Positions 16,594-25,350 are shown, counted from the first letter of the stretch. The stretch is DNA of 42,351 nt from UBA7236 sp964638865 (GCA_964638865.1 CAZXBG010000009.1:1-42351); one strand, 5' to 3'. Notes: generated from the letters alone by a model not told the origin. A program made the numbers and translations.

Positions 16594-17571
16594 CTATCTA
16601 TACATAACATCCTTCACAACATTCAACACCTTAGCTACATCCGGCAAATAATTAGCCACCAAATTCGGCGCGTAATGCATATTGGTATCAGAACCATTCA
16701 CTCTTCTAACAGGAGCATCTAAATAATCGAAAGCATCTTTTTGTAATTGATATGCAATTTCTGCACTTATACCTCCGTAAGGCCAACTTTCATCCACTAC
16801 AACAATTCTATTTGTTTTTTTGACTGATTCTACAATCGTATTTATATCGAGCGGACGAATTGTTCTCAGATCAATTACCTCTGCACTAATATTATCTTTT
16901 TCTAATTCCTGCGCTGCTTTTAAGGCAACTTTCATCATTTTATTAAAGGAAACGATCGTTACATCTGTTCCCTGTTTTTTAATATCCGCTTTCCCTATCG
17001 GAATGTAATATTCTTCTTCAGGCACTTCTCCCATTTCAGAATACATCACTTCGCTTTCCATAAAAATAACCGGATCGTTATCAATTATCGCCGATTTTAA
17101 TAAACCTTTAGCATCATAAGGGTTAGATGGAGATATCACTTTTAATCCCGGAACATTTGCATACCAGTTCTCAAACATTTGTGAGTGCTGCGCTCCCAAT
17201 TGACCTGCAGAACCCGAAGGGCCTCTGAACACTATCGGGCAATTAAATTGCCCACCACTCATCGACAACATTTTAGCTGCCGAATTTACTATCTGATCTA
17301 TGGCGAGTAATGCAAAATTGAATGTCATAAATTCTACTATAGGTCTTAATCCGTTCATAGCCGCTCCTACGCCTATACCGGCAAAACCCAATTCAGCTAT
17401 TGGAGTATCGATAATCCTTTTGGCTCCGAACTCGTCGAGCATGCCCTGACTCACCTTGTAAGCACCGTTGTAAACTGCCACTTCCTCCCCTATCAAAAAA
17501 ACATTCGCATCCTTGCGCATTTCTTCATTCATGGCTTCCCTTAAGGCTTCTCTGAAACGTATTTCCCGCAT
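16594..17571 (-). CDS. pdhB: pyruvate dehydrogenase E1 component, beta subunit
   Basis: Beta chain of the alpha2beta2-type E1 that oxidatively decarboxylates pyruvate to acetyl-CoA. The 325-residue product shows the transketolase-like pyrimidine domain start REIRFREALREAMNEEM, GVGAAMNGLRPIVEFMTFNF, GPSGSAGQLGAQHSQ and the C-terminal VDESWPYGGISAEIAYQL. The frame opens at a TTG (17592); the ATG at 17571 gives the standard start. A candidate -7 element TATTTTTG lies at 17590-17597 (complement). No pdhA or E2/E3 gene is in the window. A 2-oxoisovalerate E1 beta is a weaker alternative. Confidence 0.95.
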   Translation of the reverse strand: MREIRFREALREAMNEEMRKDANVFLIGEEVAVYNGAYKVSQGMLDEFGAKRIIDTPIAELGFAGIGVGAAMNGLRPIVEFMTFNFALLAIDQIVNSAAKMLSMSGGQFNCPIVFRGPSGSAGQLGAQHSQMFENWYANVPGLKVISPSNPYDAKGLLKSAIIDNDPVIFMESEVMYSEMGEVPEEEYYIPIGKADIKKQGTDVTIVSFNKMMKVALKAAQELEKDNISAEVIDLRTIRPLDINTIVESVKKTNRIVVVDESWPYGGISAEIAYQLQKDAFDYLDAPVRRVNGSDTNMHYAPNLVANYLPDVAKVLNVVKDVMYR

Positions 17572-17691
17572 TGTATCCTGAAATTTTGGCAAAAATAGGG
17601 AATCATAAGCGATTTATGCAGAATACTGCCCATTGCGAGCCGCGAAGCTCCGAACCAAACCCAATCAATATTCCCTAACTTCGCTTATAAT

Positions 17692-17991
17692 ATGAAACCA
17701 ATCTACCACTATGCCACCGTAACCGAGGCGCTCACCAAATTAAAAGAACAAGGATATACAGTAGATTTTAATCTGGATGAAAATTGTATCAGTTGTGTTG
17801 GAAACAAATTCAGTGCCGATGAATTTGAAATAAAAGAAGTGTACCGATACGAAGGAAATACAGATCCTGCAGATCAGGCAACTGTGTATGCAATTGAATC
17901 AAGTACCGGTGTGAAAGGAGTTTTAGTTACTGGATATGGAATTTCTTCCGATGGAATTTATGCGGAGATATTGAAGAAGTTGCGTGGGTGA
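17692..17991 (+). CDS. small conserved Bacteroidota protein (99 aa)
   Basis: A 99-residue acidic cytosolic protein without signal or TM helix. It opens MKPIYHYATVTEALTKLKEQ and continues with GYTVDFNLDENC, FEIKEVYRYEG and VYAIESSTGVKGVLVTGYG. I recognise this as a small family common in Bacteroidota. Database entries for it sometimes carry the name 'phosphoribosylpyrophosphate synthetase', but none of the PRPP-binding or ATP-binding motifs of a real PRPP synthetase is present, so that name should not be trusted. It diverges from pdhB by 120 bp. No function is proposed. Confidence 0.75.
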   Translation: MKPIYHYATVTEALTKLKEQGYTVDFNLDENCISCVGNKFSADEFEIKEVYRYEGNTDPADQATVYAIESSTGVKGVLVTGYGISSDGIYAEILKKLRG

Positions 17992-18034
17992 TTATTTTAC
18001 TTTTTTTTACAAATCGTTTCGCCATCACAACAGT

Positions 18035-18097
18035 GGGGAGTGGGGAGTGGGGAGTGGTGAGTGGGGAGTGGAGAGTGGGGAGTGGTGAGTGGTGAGT
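18035..18097. repeat. heptameric repeat, nine GGNGAGT units
   Basis: Nine exact 7-base units in a row: GGGGAGT three times, then GGTGAGT, GGGGAGT, GGAGAGT, GGGGAGT, GGTGAGT, GGTGAGT. Only the third base varies. This is the longest and cleanest tract of the family in the window. Confidence 0.95.
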
Positions 18098-18120
18098 AAA
18101 ATTTCAGCAACATTCATGCA

Positions 18121-18148
18121 ATGAGTTATGAGTAATGAGTAATGAGTA
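18121..18148. repeat. heptameric repeat, four ATGAGTW units
   Basis: ATGAGTT followed by ATGAGTA three times, 23 bases after the GGNGAGT tract. The units share the GAGT core and the 7-base period. Confidence 0.9.
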
Positions 18149-18163
18149 TATCCATGATAGCCG

Positions 18164-18331
18164 GAGCTAATTATCCCCGGCTGTTCCATTTGCTAATCTG
18201 CTAATTAAATAATTTGCTAATTATCTCCGCCTATTCCATTTGCTAATATGCTAATTAATTAATTTGCTAATTATCTCCGCCTGTTCCATTTGCTAATCTG
18301 CTAGTTAAATAATTTGCTAATTATCTCCCGC
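18164..18331. repeat. 50-bp tandem repeat, about 3.3 copies
   Basis: Units start at 18181, 18231 and 18281, preceded by a partial copy from about 18164. Each contains CCATTTGCTAAT, then GCTAATTAAATAATTTGCTA and TTATCTCCGCCT, with a few substitutions. Together with the heptameric tracts it fills the gene-free stretch 17992-18416. Confidence 0.9.
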
Positions 18332-18416
18332 TTGATTTTGTTAAAATCTAATAACTGACATTCAGATGATAGTGCCTACATTCTAATATGTTTACTTTCC
18401 ATAAAATTATGCGACT

Positions 18417-18905
18417 ATGATGAAAAACCTACTTACTCTGATTTTGCCTGTACTTCTTTCCCAAAACATATTTGCTCAATATTTTACTAAAATTACAGAG
18501 GGCGATATTGTGAATACTTTATCCGACAGCCGCAGCTGCAACTGGGTTGACTTCAATAATGACGGTTGGCAGGATGTTCAGATTACAAATGGCAAATATC
18601 CGCTTGAAGACAATTTATTGTATATCAATAATGGCGATGGAACATTCGAAACAATCACCGATGGTGCAATTGTTTCTGATTTTGTGCCTTCCGATGGTGC
18701 AACCTGGGCCGATCACGACAACGATGGCGACATTGATTGTTTTGTCGTGAATTGGTATGGTATCGATAATTTATTTTATGATAATAACGGTGATGAAACT
18801 TTTACACAAATTACTATAGGTGATTTTTTGTGGAAGACAATGGATATTCTGAAACATCAAGCTGGGGTGATTATAATAATGATAGTTATGTTGATCTTTA
18901 TGTAA
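18417..18905 (+). CDS. FG-GAP/VCBS repeat secreted protein, N-terminal part (frameshifted)
   Basis: First reading frame of a secreted repeat protein. The signal peptide is MMKNLLTLILPVLLSQNIFA; the second ATG at 18420 is an equally possible start. After cleavage come FG-GAP-like blades with calcium-loop motifs DFNNDGWQD and DHDNDGDID. Similarity to the repeat ends at QITIGDF (about 18829). The following residues to the stop at 18905 are out-of-frame translation. The next repeat continues in the -1 frame from 18830 (next entry), so the two entries are one gene of about 1.75 kb split at a run of six T (18824-18829). It could be a sequencing error, a real mutation or frameshifting. Confidence 0.8.
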   Translation: MMKNLLTLILPVLLSQNIFAQYFTKITEGDIVNTLSDSRSCNWVDFNNDGWQDVQITNGKYPLEDNLLYINNGDGTFETITDGAIVSDFVPSDGATWADHDNDGDIDCFVVNWYGIDNLFYDNNGDETFTQITIGDFLWKTMDILKHQAGVIIIMIVMLIFM

Positions 18906-20170
18906 GCAACAGTGGAGGAACAAAAAAGAATTATTTATATAAAAATAATGGTGATGGCACTTTTTTAAAAATTAAGGAAGGTGATATGGTAAACGACAAC
19001 GACAGCACCCGTAGCGTAAATTGGGTGGATTATGACAGCGATGGTGACGCAGACATATTTGTCACCAATGAAGCCTACCAACACGAAAGACTATACAGGA
19101 ATAATGGGGATGAAACATTTACCTCTATAACTGATAATGCTTTAGTAAACGATGGGGGCTCAACCATGAGCAGCAGTTGGGGAGATATTGACAACGATGG
19201 TGACCTGGATGTTTTTCTCGCAAATGATCAGGGAAATGATGCACTTTTCAGAAATGACGGAGATAATGTTTTTACAAAACTGAGCATCGATATTGTATGC
19301 AATAATGGTGGCAATTCCTTCGGAAGCAATTTCGCTGATATTGATAACGATGGTGATATTGATCTGTTTGTTACCAATGCATTTTGGGGAGGTCCTTGGA
19401 ATAATTTTTTATATCTGAATGATGGCTCAGGATTGTTTAGTGTTGTTACTTCTGATGTAACTAATACAGATTTGGGATGGAGTTTTGGAAATGCTTTTGG
19501 TGACTATGACAAAGATGGCGATATGTATCTTTTGGTAGCAAATTGTTATGGTGCTGCACAAAATAATGCATTGTACAAAAGTGAAACAACGGGTAATAAT
19601 TGGTTAATAGTTGATTGTAAGGGAATGGTATCCAATAAATCGGCAATTGGAGTTATAGTTAAAGTTAAAGCAATGATAAATGGCGAAGCGGTTTGGCAGA
19701 TGCGGGATATTTCAGCACAATCAGGATATTGCGGACAAAACATGTTGCCTGTACATTTTGGTTTAGGGGATGCAACTATTGTTGATTCTATTATTATACA
19801 ATGGCCTTCCGGAATTGTTGATGAATTTGAAGCAGTATATGCAGGACAATACTTAAAAGTGACGGAAGGAGAAACTGTTACCGGAATTGCAGAATTTACA
19901 GGTGCCGGATTCAATTTAAGTATAACGCCAAATCCAACTTCCTCTTCTGTGACGCTTACTTATCATTTAATAAAATCAGAAAATGTACGTTTAGAATTAT
20001 TTGACAGTGCCGGAAATAGGGTTACAAATTTTGAAATAAAAGATACGCTGGTTGGGAATAATTTTTTTGAGATCGACCGCAATAAATTGTTATTGGCAAA
20101 TGGAAATTATTTCCTGGTTTTAAAAACAAATTCAGGATACGGATTAGTGAAAATTAATTTTATGAAATAA
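18830..20170 (+). CDS. FG-GAP/VCBS and ASPIC/UnbV domain protein with T9SS sorting signal, C-terminal part
   Basis: Second reading frame of the same gene; 18830 is a GTG that merely opens the frame, not a likely start. It carries further VCBS/FG-GAP repeats with calcium loops (DYNNDSYVD, DYDSDGDAD, DIDNDGDLD, DIDNDGDID, DYDKDGDMY). An ASPIC/UnbV domain follows (about residues 245-345, with SAIGVIVKVKA, RDISAQSGYCGQN and IIQWPSG). The last 80 or so residues are a T9SS type A sorting domain (SITPNPTSSSVTLTY ... NGNYFLVLKT ... VKINFMK). The product would be exported by Sec and carried through the outer membrane by the type IX system. Its ligand is unknown. Convergent with the desaturase gene. 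Confidence 0.85.
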   Translation: MEDNGYSETSSWGDYNNDSYVDLYVSNSGGTKKNYLYKNNGDGTFLKIKEGDMVNDNDSTRSVNWVDYDSDGDADIFVTNEAYQHERLYRNNGDETFTSITDNALVNDGGSTMSSSWGDIDNDGDLDVFLANDQGNDALFRNDGDNVFTKLSIDIVCNNGGNSFGSNFADIDNDGDIDLFVTNAFWGGPWNNFLYLNDGSGLFSVVTSDVTNTDLGWSFGNAFGDYDKDGDMYLLVANCYGAAQNNALYKSETTGNNWLIVDCKGMVSNKSAIGVIVKVKAMINGEAVWQMRDISAQSGYCGQNMLPVHFGLGDATIVDSIIIQWPSGIVDEFEAVYAGQYLKVTEGETVTGIAEFTGAGFNLSITPNPTSSSVTLTYHLIKSENVRLELFDSAGNRVTNFEIKDTLVGNNFFEIDRNKLLLANGNYFLVLKTNSGYGLVKINFMK

Positions 20171-20255
20171 ATTAATTTGTACGTATTTAAAAGTTGAAAT
20201 ACATTTTAATCGTTAGAGAATATTTTTCCTGATTTCCGCACTATTGATAACGAAA

Positions 20256-20279
20256 CCTGTTTTATCAAAGCCAAACAGG
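20256..20279. terminator. weak hairpin between convergent genes
   Basis: CCTGTTT (20256-20262) pairs with AAACAGG (20273-20279). On the minus strand it is followed by TTTCGTT, so it could be a weak terminator for read-through from downstream. It lies between the FG-GAP gene and the desaturase gene. Confidence 0.35.
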
Positions 20280-20291
20280 AAATAATACTAT

Positions 20292-21404
20292 TTATCCAAT
20301 TGCATCATTCATATCCGGCATTTTTCCGAAACGATTTAATGTAGATATATGGGAACGCAATGCCGACATAAAGGTTTTATTTTCCAAATAAGGCACACCA
20401 AAACTTTCCGCAGTTTCTTTTACAATTGGGGCTAAATTAGGGTAATGCACATGACATATTTTAGGAAATAAATGGTGCTCTACCTGGAAATTCAATCCCC
20501 CAACATACCAGGACAACCATTTATTATTTCTGGAAAAATTTACTGTTGTATTCATTTGATGAATAGCCCAATTATTTTCGATATTACCATCTTCTCCGGG
20601 TAATGGATGACTTGTTCCTTCTACAGTATGTGCGAGTTGAAATACAACAGTTAAAATTAATCCCGCAATGGCATGCATTATTAAAAATCCAGTCAATACC
20701 TGAATAAACGGCAAATGAAATACCAAAGCAGGCATGATTAAAAATATAAAGAAATAAAATAATTTATTTACAATAATACCGGCAAGTGTGTATCTGTTTT
20801 CCTTTTTGTTATTTGGATTAACTCCATTTGCCGTGTACTTAACATATTGCACAAAATCTTTTCCAACTGCCCAATAAAGCGTGAGAACACAATAAAGGAG
20901 AAAAGCATATAAAAATTGGAATTTATGATATTTTTTTACCTCCGTATGCGGTGAAAAACGCATTACTACTTTATCATCAATATCATCATCCATATGCACA
21001 ACATTTGTGTAGGTATGATGGAGGATGTTGTGCTGCAATTTCCAGTTGAATACTGATCCTCCCATTAAATTGAGCGTCTGACCCATTACAAAATTTACCT
21101 TCTTATTGGAGGAATAGGCGCCATGATTTGCATCATGCATTACGCTCATACCAACACCGGCAGCGCTAATACCCATCGAAAACCATAAAAGCAAACTAAC
21201 CCATAAGGCGGGTTGAATGAGTATTATAGCTCCAAAAGCAAGTAAGTACGCTGACAAAAGGATAACAGACTTAACTATCATCGTTCCGTTTGCATTCTTT
21301 GATATGTTATTGGACTTAAAGTATTCTTCTACTTTTGCTTGTAATGTTGCGTAAAATTTGCTCTTATCAATATCAACAAATTTTACTTTCCCTTTTTGCT
21401 TCAT
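20292..21404 (-). CDS. membrane fatty acid desaturase (acyl-CoA/acyl-lipid, front-end type)
   Basis: Integral-membrane diiron desaturase introducing a double bond into acyl chains. The 370-residue product has the three histidine boxes: H90-D-A-N-H94, H125-N-I-L-H-H130 and Q307-V-E-H-H311. Hydrophobic segments lie near 45-90, 165-180, 208-230 and 238-260. The Q-x-x-H-H third box is typical of front-end (delta-5/6, linoleoyl-CoA type) desaturases. No cytochrome b5 domain is fused, so electrons must come from a separate carrier. Start ATG at 21404. Substrate and position of desaturation cannot be told from sequence. Confidence 0.92.
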   Translation of the reverse strand: MKQKGKVKFVDIDKSKFYATLQAKVEEYFKSNNISKNANGTMIVKSVILLSAYLLAFGAIILIQPALWVSLLLWFSMGISAAGVGMSVMHDANHGAYSSNKKVNFVMGQTLNLMGGSVFNWKLQHNILHHTYTNVVHMDDDIDDKVVMRFSPHTEVKKYHKFQFLYAFLLYCVLTLYWAVGKDFVQYVKYTANGVNPNNKKENRYTLAGIIVNKLFYFFIFLIMPALVFHLPFIQVLTGFLIMHAIAGLILTVVFQLAHTVEGTSHPLPGEDGNIENNWAIHQMNTTVNFSRNNKWLSWYVGGLNFQVEHHLFPKICHVHYPNLAPIVKETAESFGVPYLENKTFMSALRSHISTLNRFGKMPDMNDAIG

Positions 21405-21775
21405 TTATCTACCGCTGTTTTCAGCTTGGCTGTGTGAACTTTTAAATATGCGTAAATATACACCTTTTTATTATAACACTTGTTTGGTTAATTCGTTCAT
21501 CCAGGAGATGTATATAAATTAAGTGATAGTAATATTAACTCAATTAAAGCAAAATTATTATTGAAGATCGAATATAAATAGTACAATTATTAATTCCTTA
21601 TATATATTGATCAAAAAGGAAATTCCTTCGATATTAAAGATTCAACAAACCTGACAAGTGTTTTCATTTTCGTACGCAATTACTAAAGGACTTAAGTCAC
21701 TGTAAAATGAATGACATGCATCTATGTTTTATTTGGCAAACAAAGATAAATAACCTCTACAAAACAGCTGTAACA
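21405..21775. other. 371-bp gene-free region upstream of the desaturase
   Basis: AT-rich, no open frame of note and no repeat. It contains TATCTTTG on the minus strand (complement of 21741-21748), a perfect -7 match pointing towards the desaturase, but a CAAA at 21760 gives only 11 bases of spacing. If used, it would give a 5' leader of about 330 bases. I could not recognise a structured RNA in it. Confidence 0.4.
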
Positions 21776-24385
21776 TCACCCCACAATAACTTTCAGCACA
21801 TTTTGGTGATTGCCAATACGAAGGAGAACAAAAAATATTCCCTTGCTCAATTGTGGAGATAAATTATAATTTATATGCTGTTGCCCAGTAAGATTTTTAT
21901 TTAATATCCTATCTATTTTATTTCCATTGATATCCAGCAATTCTATCGTTACCATTTGATTTGTTCCTGCATTAAAGATGATATTTATTTGATTTGTTGC
22001 AGGGTTTGGATATAGAGAAAAAGATTTGGTTTCTACCACAGGATAGGATATCGGAACGGCATCAATATTTGCAGTTTTCCACAATCCGCCGGCAACACTG
22101 CCAGCCCAGATAGTTTTACCGGTAACATCATTGGGATCAACAATAATTGTTCTGGTTCTTCCACCAACATTATTAGGTCCTCTTTCGAGCCAGTTGAGGT
22201 CATTAGCGAGCCCGGCTGCGTCTAATTGGGCCTGCCAGATTCCACGTCCATGCGTTCCTGCAGCTATTGTAAGGTCACTAGTTCTTATTCGCAGCATGTC
22301 AGTTCTAACTGTCGGAAAACTGGAGCAAGGTATCCAGGTAGTAAGTAATCCATTAACATTCGCATAAAAAACACCCAATTCAGTGGCTAAATACATGATT
22401 TCAGGATGTGAGGGATGAATTGCACTCCAATAAACCGGCATATCCGGCAGATCTCCTTCAATATTTGTCCAAAGTGGTTCCACGGCCATTGCATTATAGC
22501 TTTCCCAAACACTTGCAAGGTTGTAGTTGGAATAGGTAACCACAACATGATTGGCATCATATATATCCACTACTATACTCGAACAATAAATAGTGCCCGT
22601 AAAACCTGCATCCGGCAAAAGATCGAGCGGATCAGCATTAATAGGAACTGAAGTTTCATCGGAATTATAAGCATCAGGCAACCTGAAAATATCACCAACA
22701 CCGGAGCTTCTTCCTAAATAAACAGTTCCCGGAGCTGCAGGTGAGGTGCCAATTGCGGATAAAGCACCGTTTAAATTAGCTGCCTTGGCCCATCCCGAAG
22801 TATCGGAGGTAGAGGCATTGCTGAATCGCCACAAACCTTTATTGCTGCATTGAAATAAATATTCCGGATTAGAAGCATCTAATTCGAATGGGTTGATAAA
22901 CAAAACATTGTGATCCTCCACATTCGGATTCGTGATTACCTCAGGAGGTTCAAATCCCCCGTTGTTGAAACGATAAAGCCGTTTTAATTGCGTTGCAGTA
23001 TAAAATATGTCCGGAGTAAATTTATTAAACGCAGTGAAAGCACCATCGGCACCAGAAACAAATTTAAAATCTGCAATTCCGGGATTATAAGCGTATGGCG
23101 TGCCGTTGTCCTGAGTTCCGCCCATCAATTGTTGCACATTTTCAAACGGATGAAGTGCCACAGAATAAAATTGTGTTACATTATATCCGTCGTTTCTGTT
23201 ATAAATAAAAGGAGTTTCTGACGTAAAATCATCACACTTCCAAATACCGCCATCGTTGCCAAAATACACTTCATCTGAAGTTTTGAAAGTTATTTCATGC
23301 TGGTCTACGTGGACATAACGCAACAATACAGAATCCAATCCCCCCATAGTTAATTGTTGCCAGCTATCACCACCATCTCTCGTTCGCCAAATATGCAATC
23401 CACCAACGGCAACCACATTCTCATTATTAGGATCAACTGCCATAGAAAGATCATACCATGCTTGGGAGGCAGCAAGTAGGTTATCACCGCCAGGCATATT
23501 TAATTCGGTCCATGTTGCCCCCTTATTCATTGTTTTATAAATGCCTTTCACTTTATAATCAGTGGAATTGCAATAAATACTATATGCCACATCAGCATTT
23601 GAAGGTGCTGTAGCCATATCTACACGGAAATAACCTACAGTGGGTAAACCTGTGGTTTGTTTTACAAAGGTTCCGGCATCACCACTTGGTGAAAAATAGA
23701 TCCCATCGGTTTCGAAAATACCTATGGAAGCAAAAACACCCCCATCTGATGTTAATTCGATATCACAAACACTATTTTTTACTGATCCAACTCCAAATGC
23801 TAGCACTTTCTGCCAGGTAGCACCTCCATCTGTGCTGCGCTGTAATCCACTTGATCTTGTTGCAACATAAACATCACTTGTGAGCGGATGCACAACAAGA
23901 TCCTGACAATAATCAAAAATTGTTGTATCGGTAGAAGCGAGTTGTGCCCAGGTTTCGCCGCCATCGGTTGATTTAAAAACCCCTGCTCCTCTTACAGCGT
24001 CAGCATTATACCACCCCTCGCCGGTGCAGAAATAAAAGATCTGTGTATTGTTTGGATCATAGGCTATTTTTGTTATGGACAGCGATGGGAAAAAATCGTT
24101 AATTTGTTGCCATCCGTCGGTACCATCCTCCGTTTTAAAATTCGTAAACCTAGAAGTGTAAAACCCTCTGCCTTTTAGCTCTCTATAAGCCTTCATTATT
24201 GCACCGGAAGGAATTTTTCCGGAATTGGGGTCTGCAGTTCTCAATAGATCGAAACCCACATTGGCCTTAGATCCTAAAACTTCAGGATCTTTAACTAAGG
24301 TATTATTTTTATCCGTTGGCAGTAAAAAATAAACACCCGTTATTAATAAAATAGTCGCTAAAAAAATAGGTAAAGGTTTTGCCAT
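21776..24385 (-). CDS. Asp-box (BNR/sialidase-like) beta-propeller protein with T9SS sorting domain
   Basis: Large secreted protein of 869 residues. The N-terminal hydrophobic signal (about 7-23) is followed by many propeller blades with Asp-box motifs such as STDGGETWAQL, STDGGATWQKV, NKGATWTEL and TRDGGDSWQQL. The last 80 or so residues are a T9SS type A sorting domain (SLYPNPATNQINIIF ... GIFFVLLRI). The fold is that of BNR-repeat, Vps10/sortilin-like and sialidase-like proteins. No sialidase catalytic set (Arg triad, FRIP) is visible, so enzyme activity should not be assumed. A segment that normally opens such propellers (RGPNNVGGRTRTIIVDPND, IWAGSVAGGLWKT) lies near the C-terminus, just before the sorting domain. 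Confidence 0.85.
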   Translation of the reverse strand: MAKPLPIFLATILLITGVYFLLPTDKNNTLVKDPEVLGSKANVGFDLLRTADPNSGKIPSGAIMKAYRELKGRGFYTSRFTNFKTEDGTDGWQQINDFFPSLSITKIAYDPNNTQIFYFCTGEGWYNADAVRGAGVFKSTDGGETWAQLASTDTTIFDYCQDLVVHPLTSDVYVATRSSGLQRSTDGGATWQKVLAFGVGSVKNSVCDIELTSDGGVFASIGIFETDGIYFSPSGDAGTFVKQTTGLPTVGYFRVDMATAPSNADVAYSIYCNSTDYKVKGIYKTMNKGATWTELNMPGGDNLLAASQAWYDLSMAVDPNNENVVAVGGLHIWRTRDGGDSWQQLTMGGLDSVLLRYVHVDQHEITFKTSDEVYFGNDGGIWKCDDFTSETPFIYNRNDGYNVTQFYSVALHPFENVQQLMGGTQDNGTPYAYNPGIADFKFVSGADGAFTAFNKFTPDIFYTATQLKRLYRFNNGGFEPPEVITNPNVEDHNVLFINPFELDASNPEYLFQCSNKGLWRFSNASTSDTSGWAKAANLNGALSAIGTSPAAPGTVYLGRSSGVGDIFRLPDAYNSDETSVPINADPLDLLPDAGFTGTIYCSSIVVDIYDANHVVVTYSNYNLASVWESYNAMAVEPLWTNIEGDLPDMPVYWSAIHPSHPEIMYLATELGVFYANVNGLLTTWIPCSSFPTVRTDMLRIRTSDLTIAAGTHGRGIWQAQLDAAGLANDLNWLERGPNNVGGRTRTIIVDPNDVTGKTIWAGSVAGGLWKTANIDAVPISYPVVETKSFSLYPNPATNQINIIFNAGTNQMVTIELLDINGNKIDRILNKNLTGQQHINYNLSPQLSKGIFFVLLRIGNHQNVLKVIVG

Positions 24386-24471
24386 GTCATCCGCAATTGA
24401 AGGATAAATTTAAGAATTTTTACTTGATTAAAATTTGAAGCAGATTGGTTTTCGAAGCTTGAACAGCATGT

Positions 24472-24768
24472 TTAATTCAAACTTATCTGTGAAAAGGTCT
24501 GATAAGTGGAATTATAAAATAAAAGTGCAGAAATTTCACAATCCATAAAATGAATCAGTGGAAACTTAGAAAGTTGTTCTATCACATCTTCCTCATCCTT
24601 GGCTACTAAGGTTATCCATAATTTAGAACGATCAACTGAAACACAATAACTTGTAATCTTTCCCTCGAACATCATATCGTTCACAACAGCCCTTTGACTA
24701 GGAATAAGCTTTAGAAACTCATCGCTATGAGGGCTGTGAAAATTAACATCAACCATAAATTCCGGCAT
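24472..24768 (-). CDS. small protein of unknown function, possibly ferredoxin-like fold
   Basis: A 98-residue cytosolic protein starting MPEFMVDVNFHSPHSDEFLK. The alternation of strands and helices (FMVDVNF, helix around LIPSQRAVVNDMM, ITSYCVSVDRSKLWITLVA, helix DEEDVIEQLSKF, FMDCEISALLFYN) resembles the dimeric alpha/beta-barrel ferredoxin-like proteins of the muconolactone isomerase/YCII kind, but I do not recognise a named family. The ATG at 24768 is preferred to the GTG at 24786. It lies between sixA and the propeller gene on the same strand, with gaps of 87 and 86 bp. Confidence 0.65.
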   Translation of the reverse strand: MPEFMVDVNFHSPHSDEFLKLIPSQRAVVNDMMFEGKITSYCVSVDRSKLWITLVAKDEEDVIEQLSKFPLIHFMDCEISALLFYNSTYQTFSQISLN

Positions 24769-24855
24769 ACCTGACAAGTTATTCACGTAAAATTATACAT
24801 CTTTATACACTATAAACGCAAAAAAAGTTTAACAGGTTGTATACTAATAAATAAT

Positions 24856-25350
24856 TTAACGATTTTTTTTGGGATACTCAAACCACAAAAGTTTGGCTGA
24901 TTTAGTCTCCATTAACCCCCAATCTTCAATATTCCATTGTAAAGCAACAATGCTACAGGTGGGCATTTCACCACTAAATTCATCACATAAAATAGTGGCA
25001 AGTAACGAAAAAGTAGGGTTGTGGCCAAAAATACAAATGCTGTCGGTTTCAGCAGATTGTGTTTGTACCATTTTAATGATTTCTGCAATATTTCCGAAAT
25101 ACAATACTTGATCAACCTGTATTTCCTTTTTATCGAAACCGATAATATCGCAAAAAATCCGGCAGGTAGAAAATGCTCTAAGCGCCGGACTGCTTATCAT
25201 TTTGTCCGGAACAATTCCCCTGGTTTTTAAAAGATCCGCCATTGTTTTGGCATCCTTTATTCCTCTTTCGGCAAGTGGTCTTTCAATGTCGTGCAACTCA
25301 GCATCCTCCCAATCGGATTTTGCATGTCGGATAATATAGATCGTTTTCAT
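24856..25350 (-). CDS. sixA: SixA-type phosphohistidine phosphatase
   Basis: Histidine phosphatase (RHG) superfamily, small SixA branch, which dephosphorylates phosphohistidine in phosphorelay or PTS proteins in other bacteria. The 164-residue product has the catalytic RHAKS at 8-12, ERPLAERG, SPALRAFSTCRI and the second catalytic His in IFGHNPTFSLLA. The ATG overlaps the TGA of the GT39 gene by four bases (ATGA at 25347-25350), so the two are translationally coupled. The natural substrate is not evident. Confidence 0.9.
   Translation of the reverse strand: MKTIYIIRHAKSDWEDAELHDIERPLAERGIKDAKTMADLLKTRGIVPDKMISSPALRAFSTCRIFCDIIGFDKKEIQVDQVLYFGNIAEIIKMVQTQSAETDSICIFGHNPTFSLLATILCDEFSGEMPTCSIVALQWNIEDWGLMETKSAKLLWFEYPKKNR

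Noticed and set aside
17692..17991. PRPP synthetase
   Set aside because: It is about one third of the enzyme's length and lacks its ATP- and PRPP-binding motifs.
20256..20279. Strong bidirectional terminator between the FG-GAP and desaturase genes
   Set aside because: The stem is only 7 bp and neither strand has a proper T run; it is kept as a weak hairpin.
21776..24385. Sialidase enzyme assignment
   Set aside because: Asp-boxes alone mark the fold; the sialidase arginine triad and nucleophile motifs are not visible.
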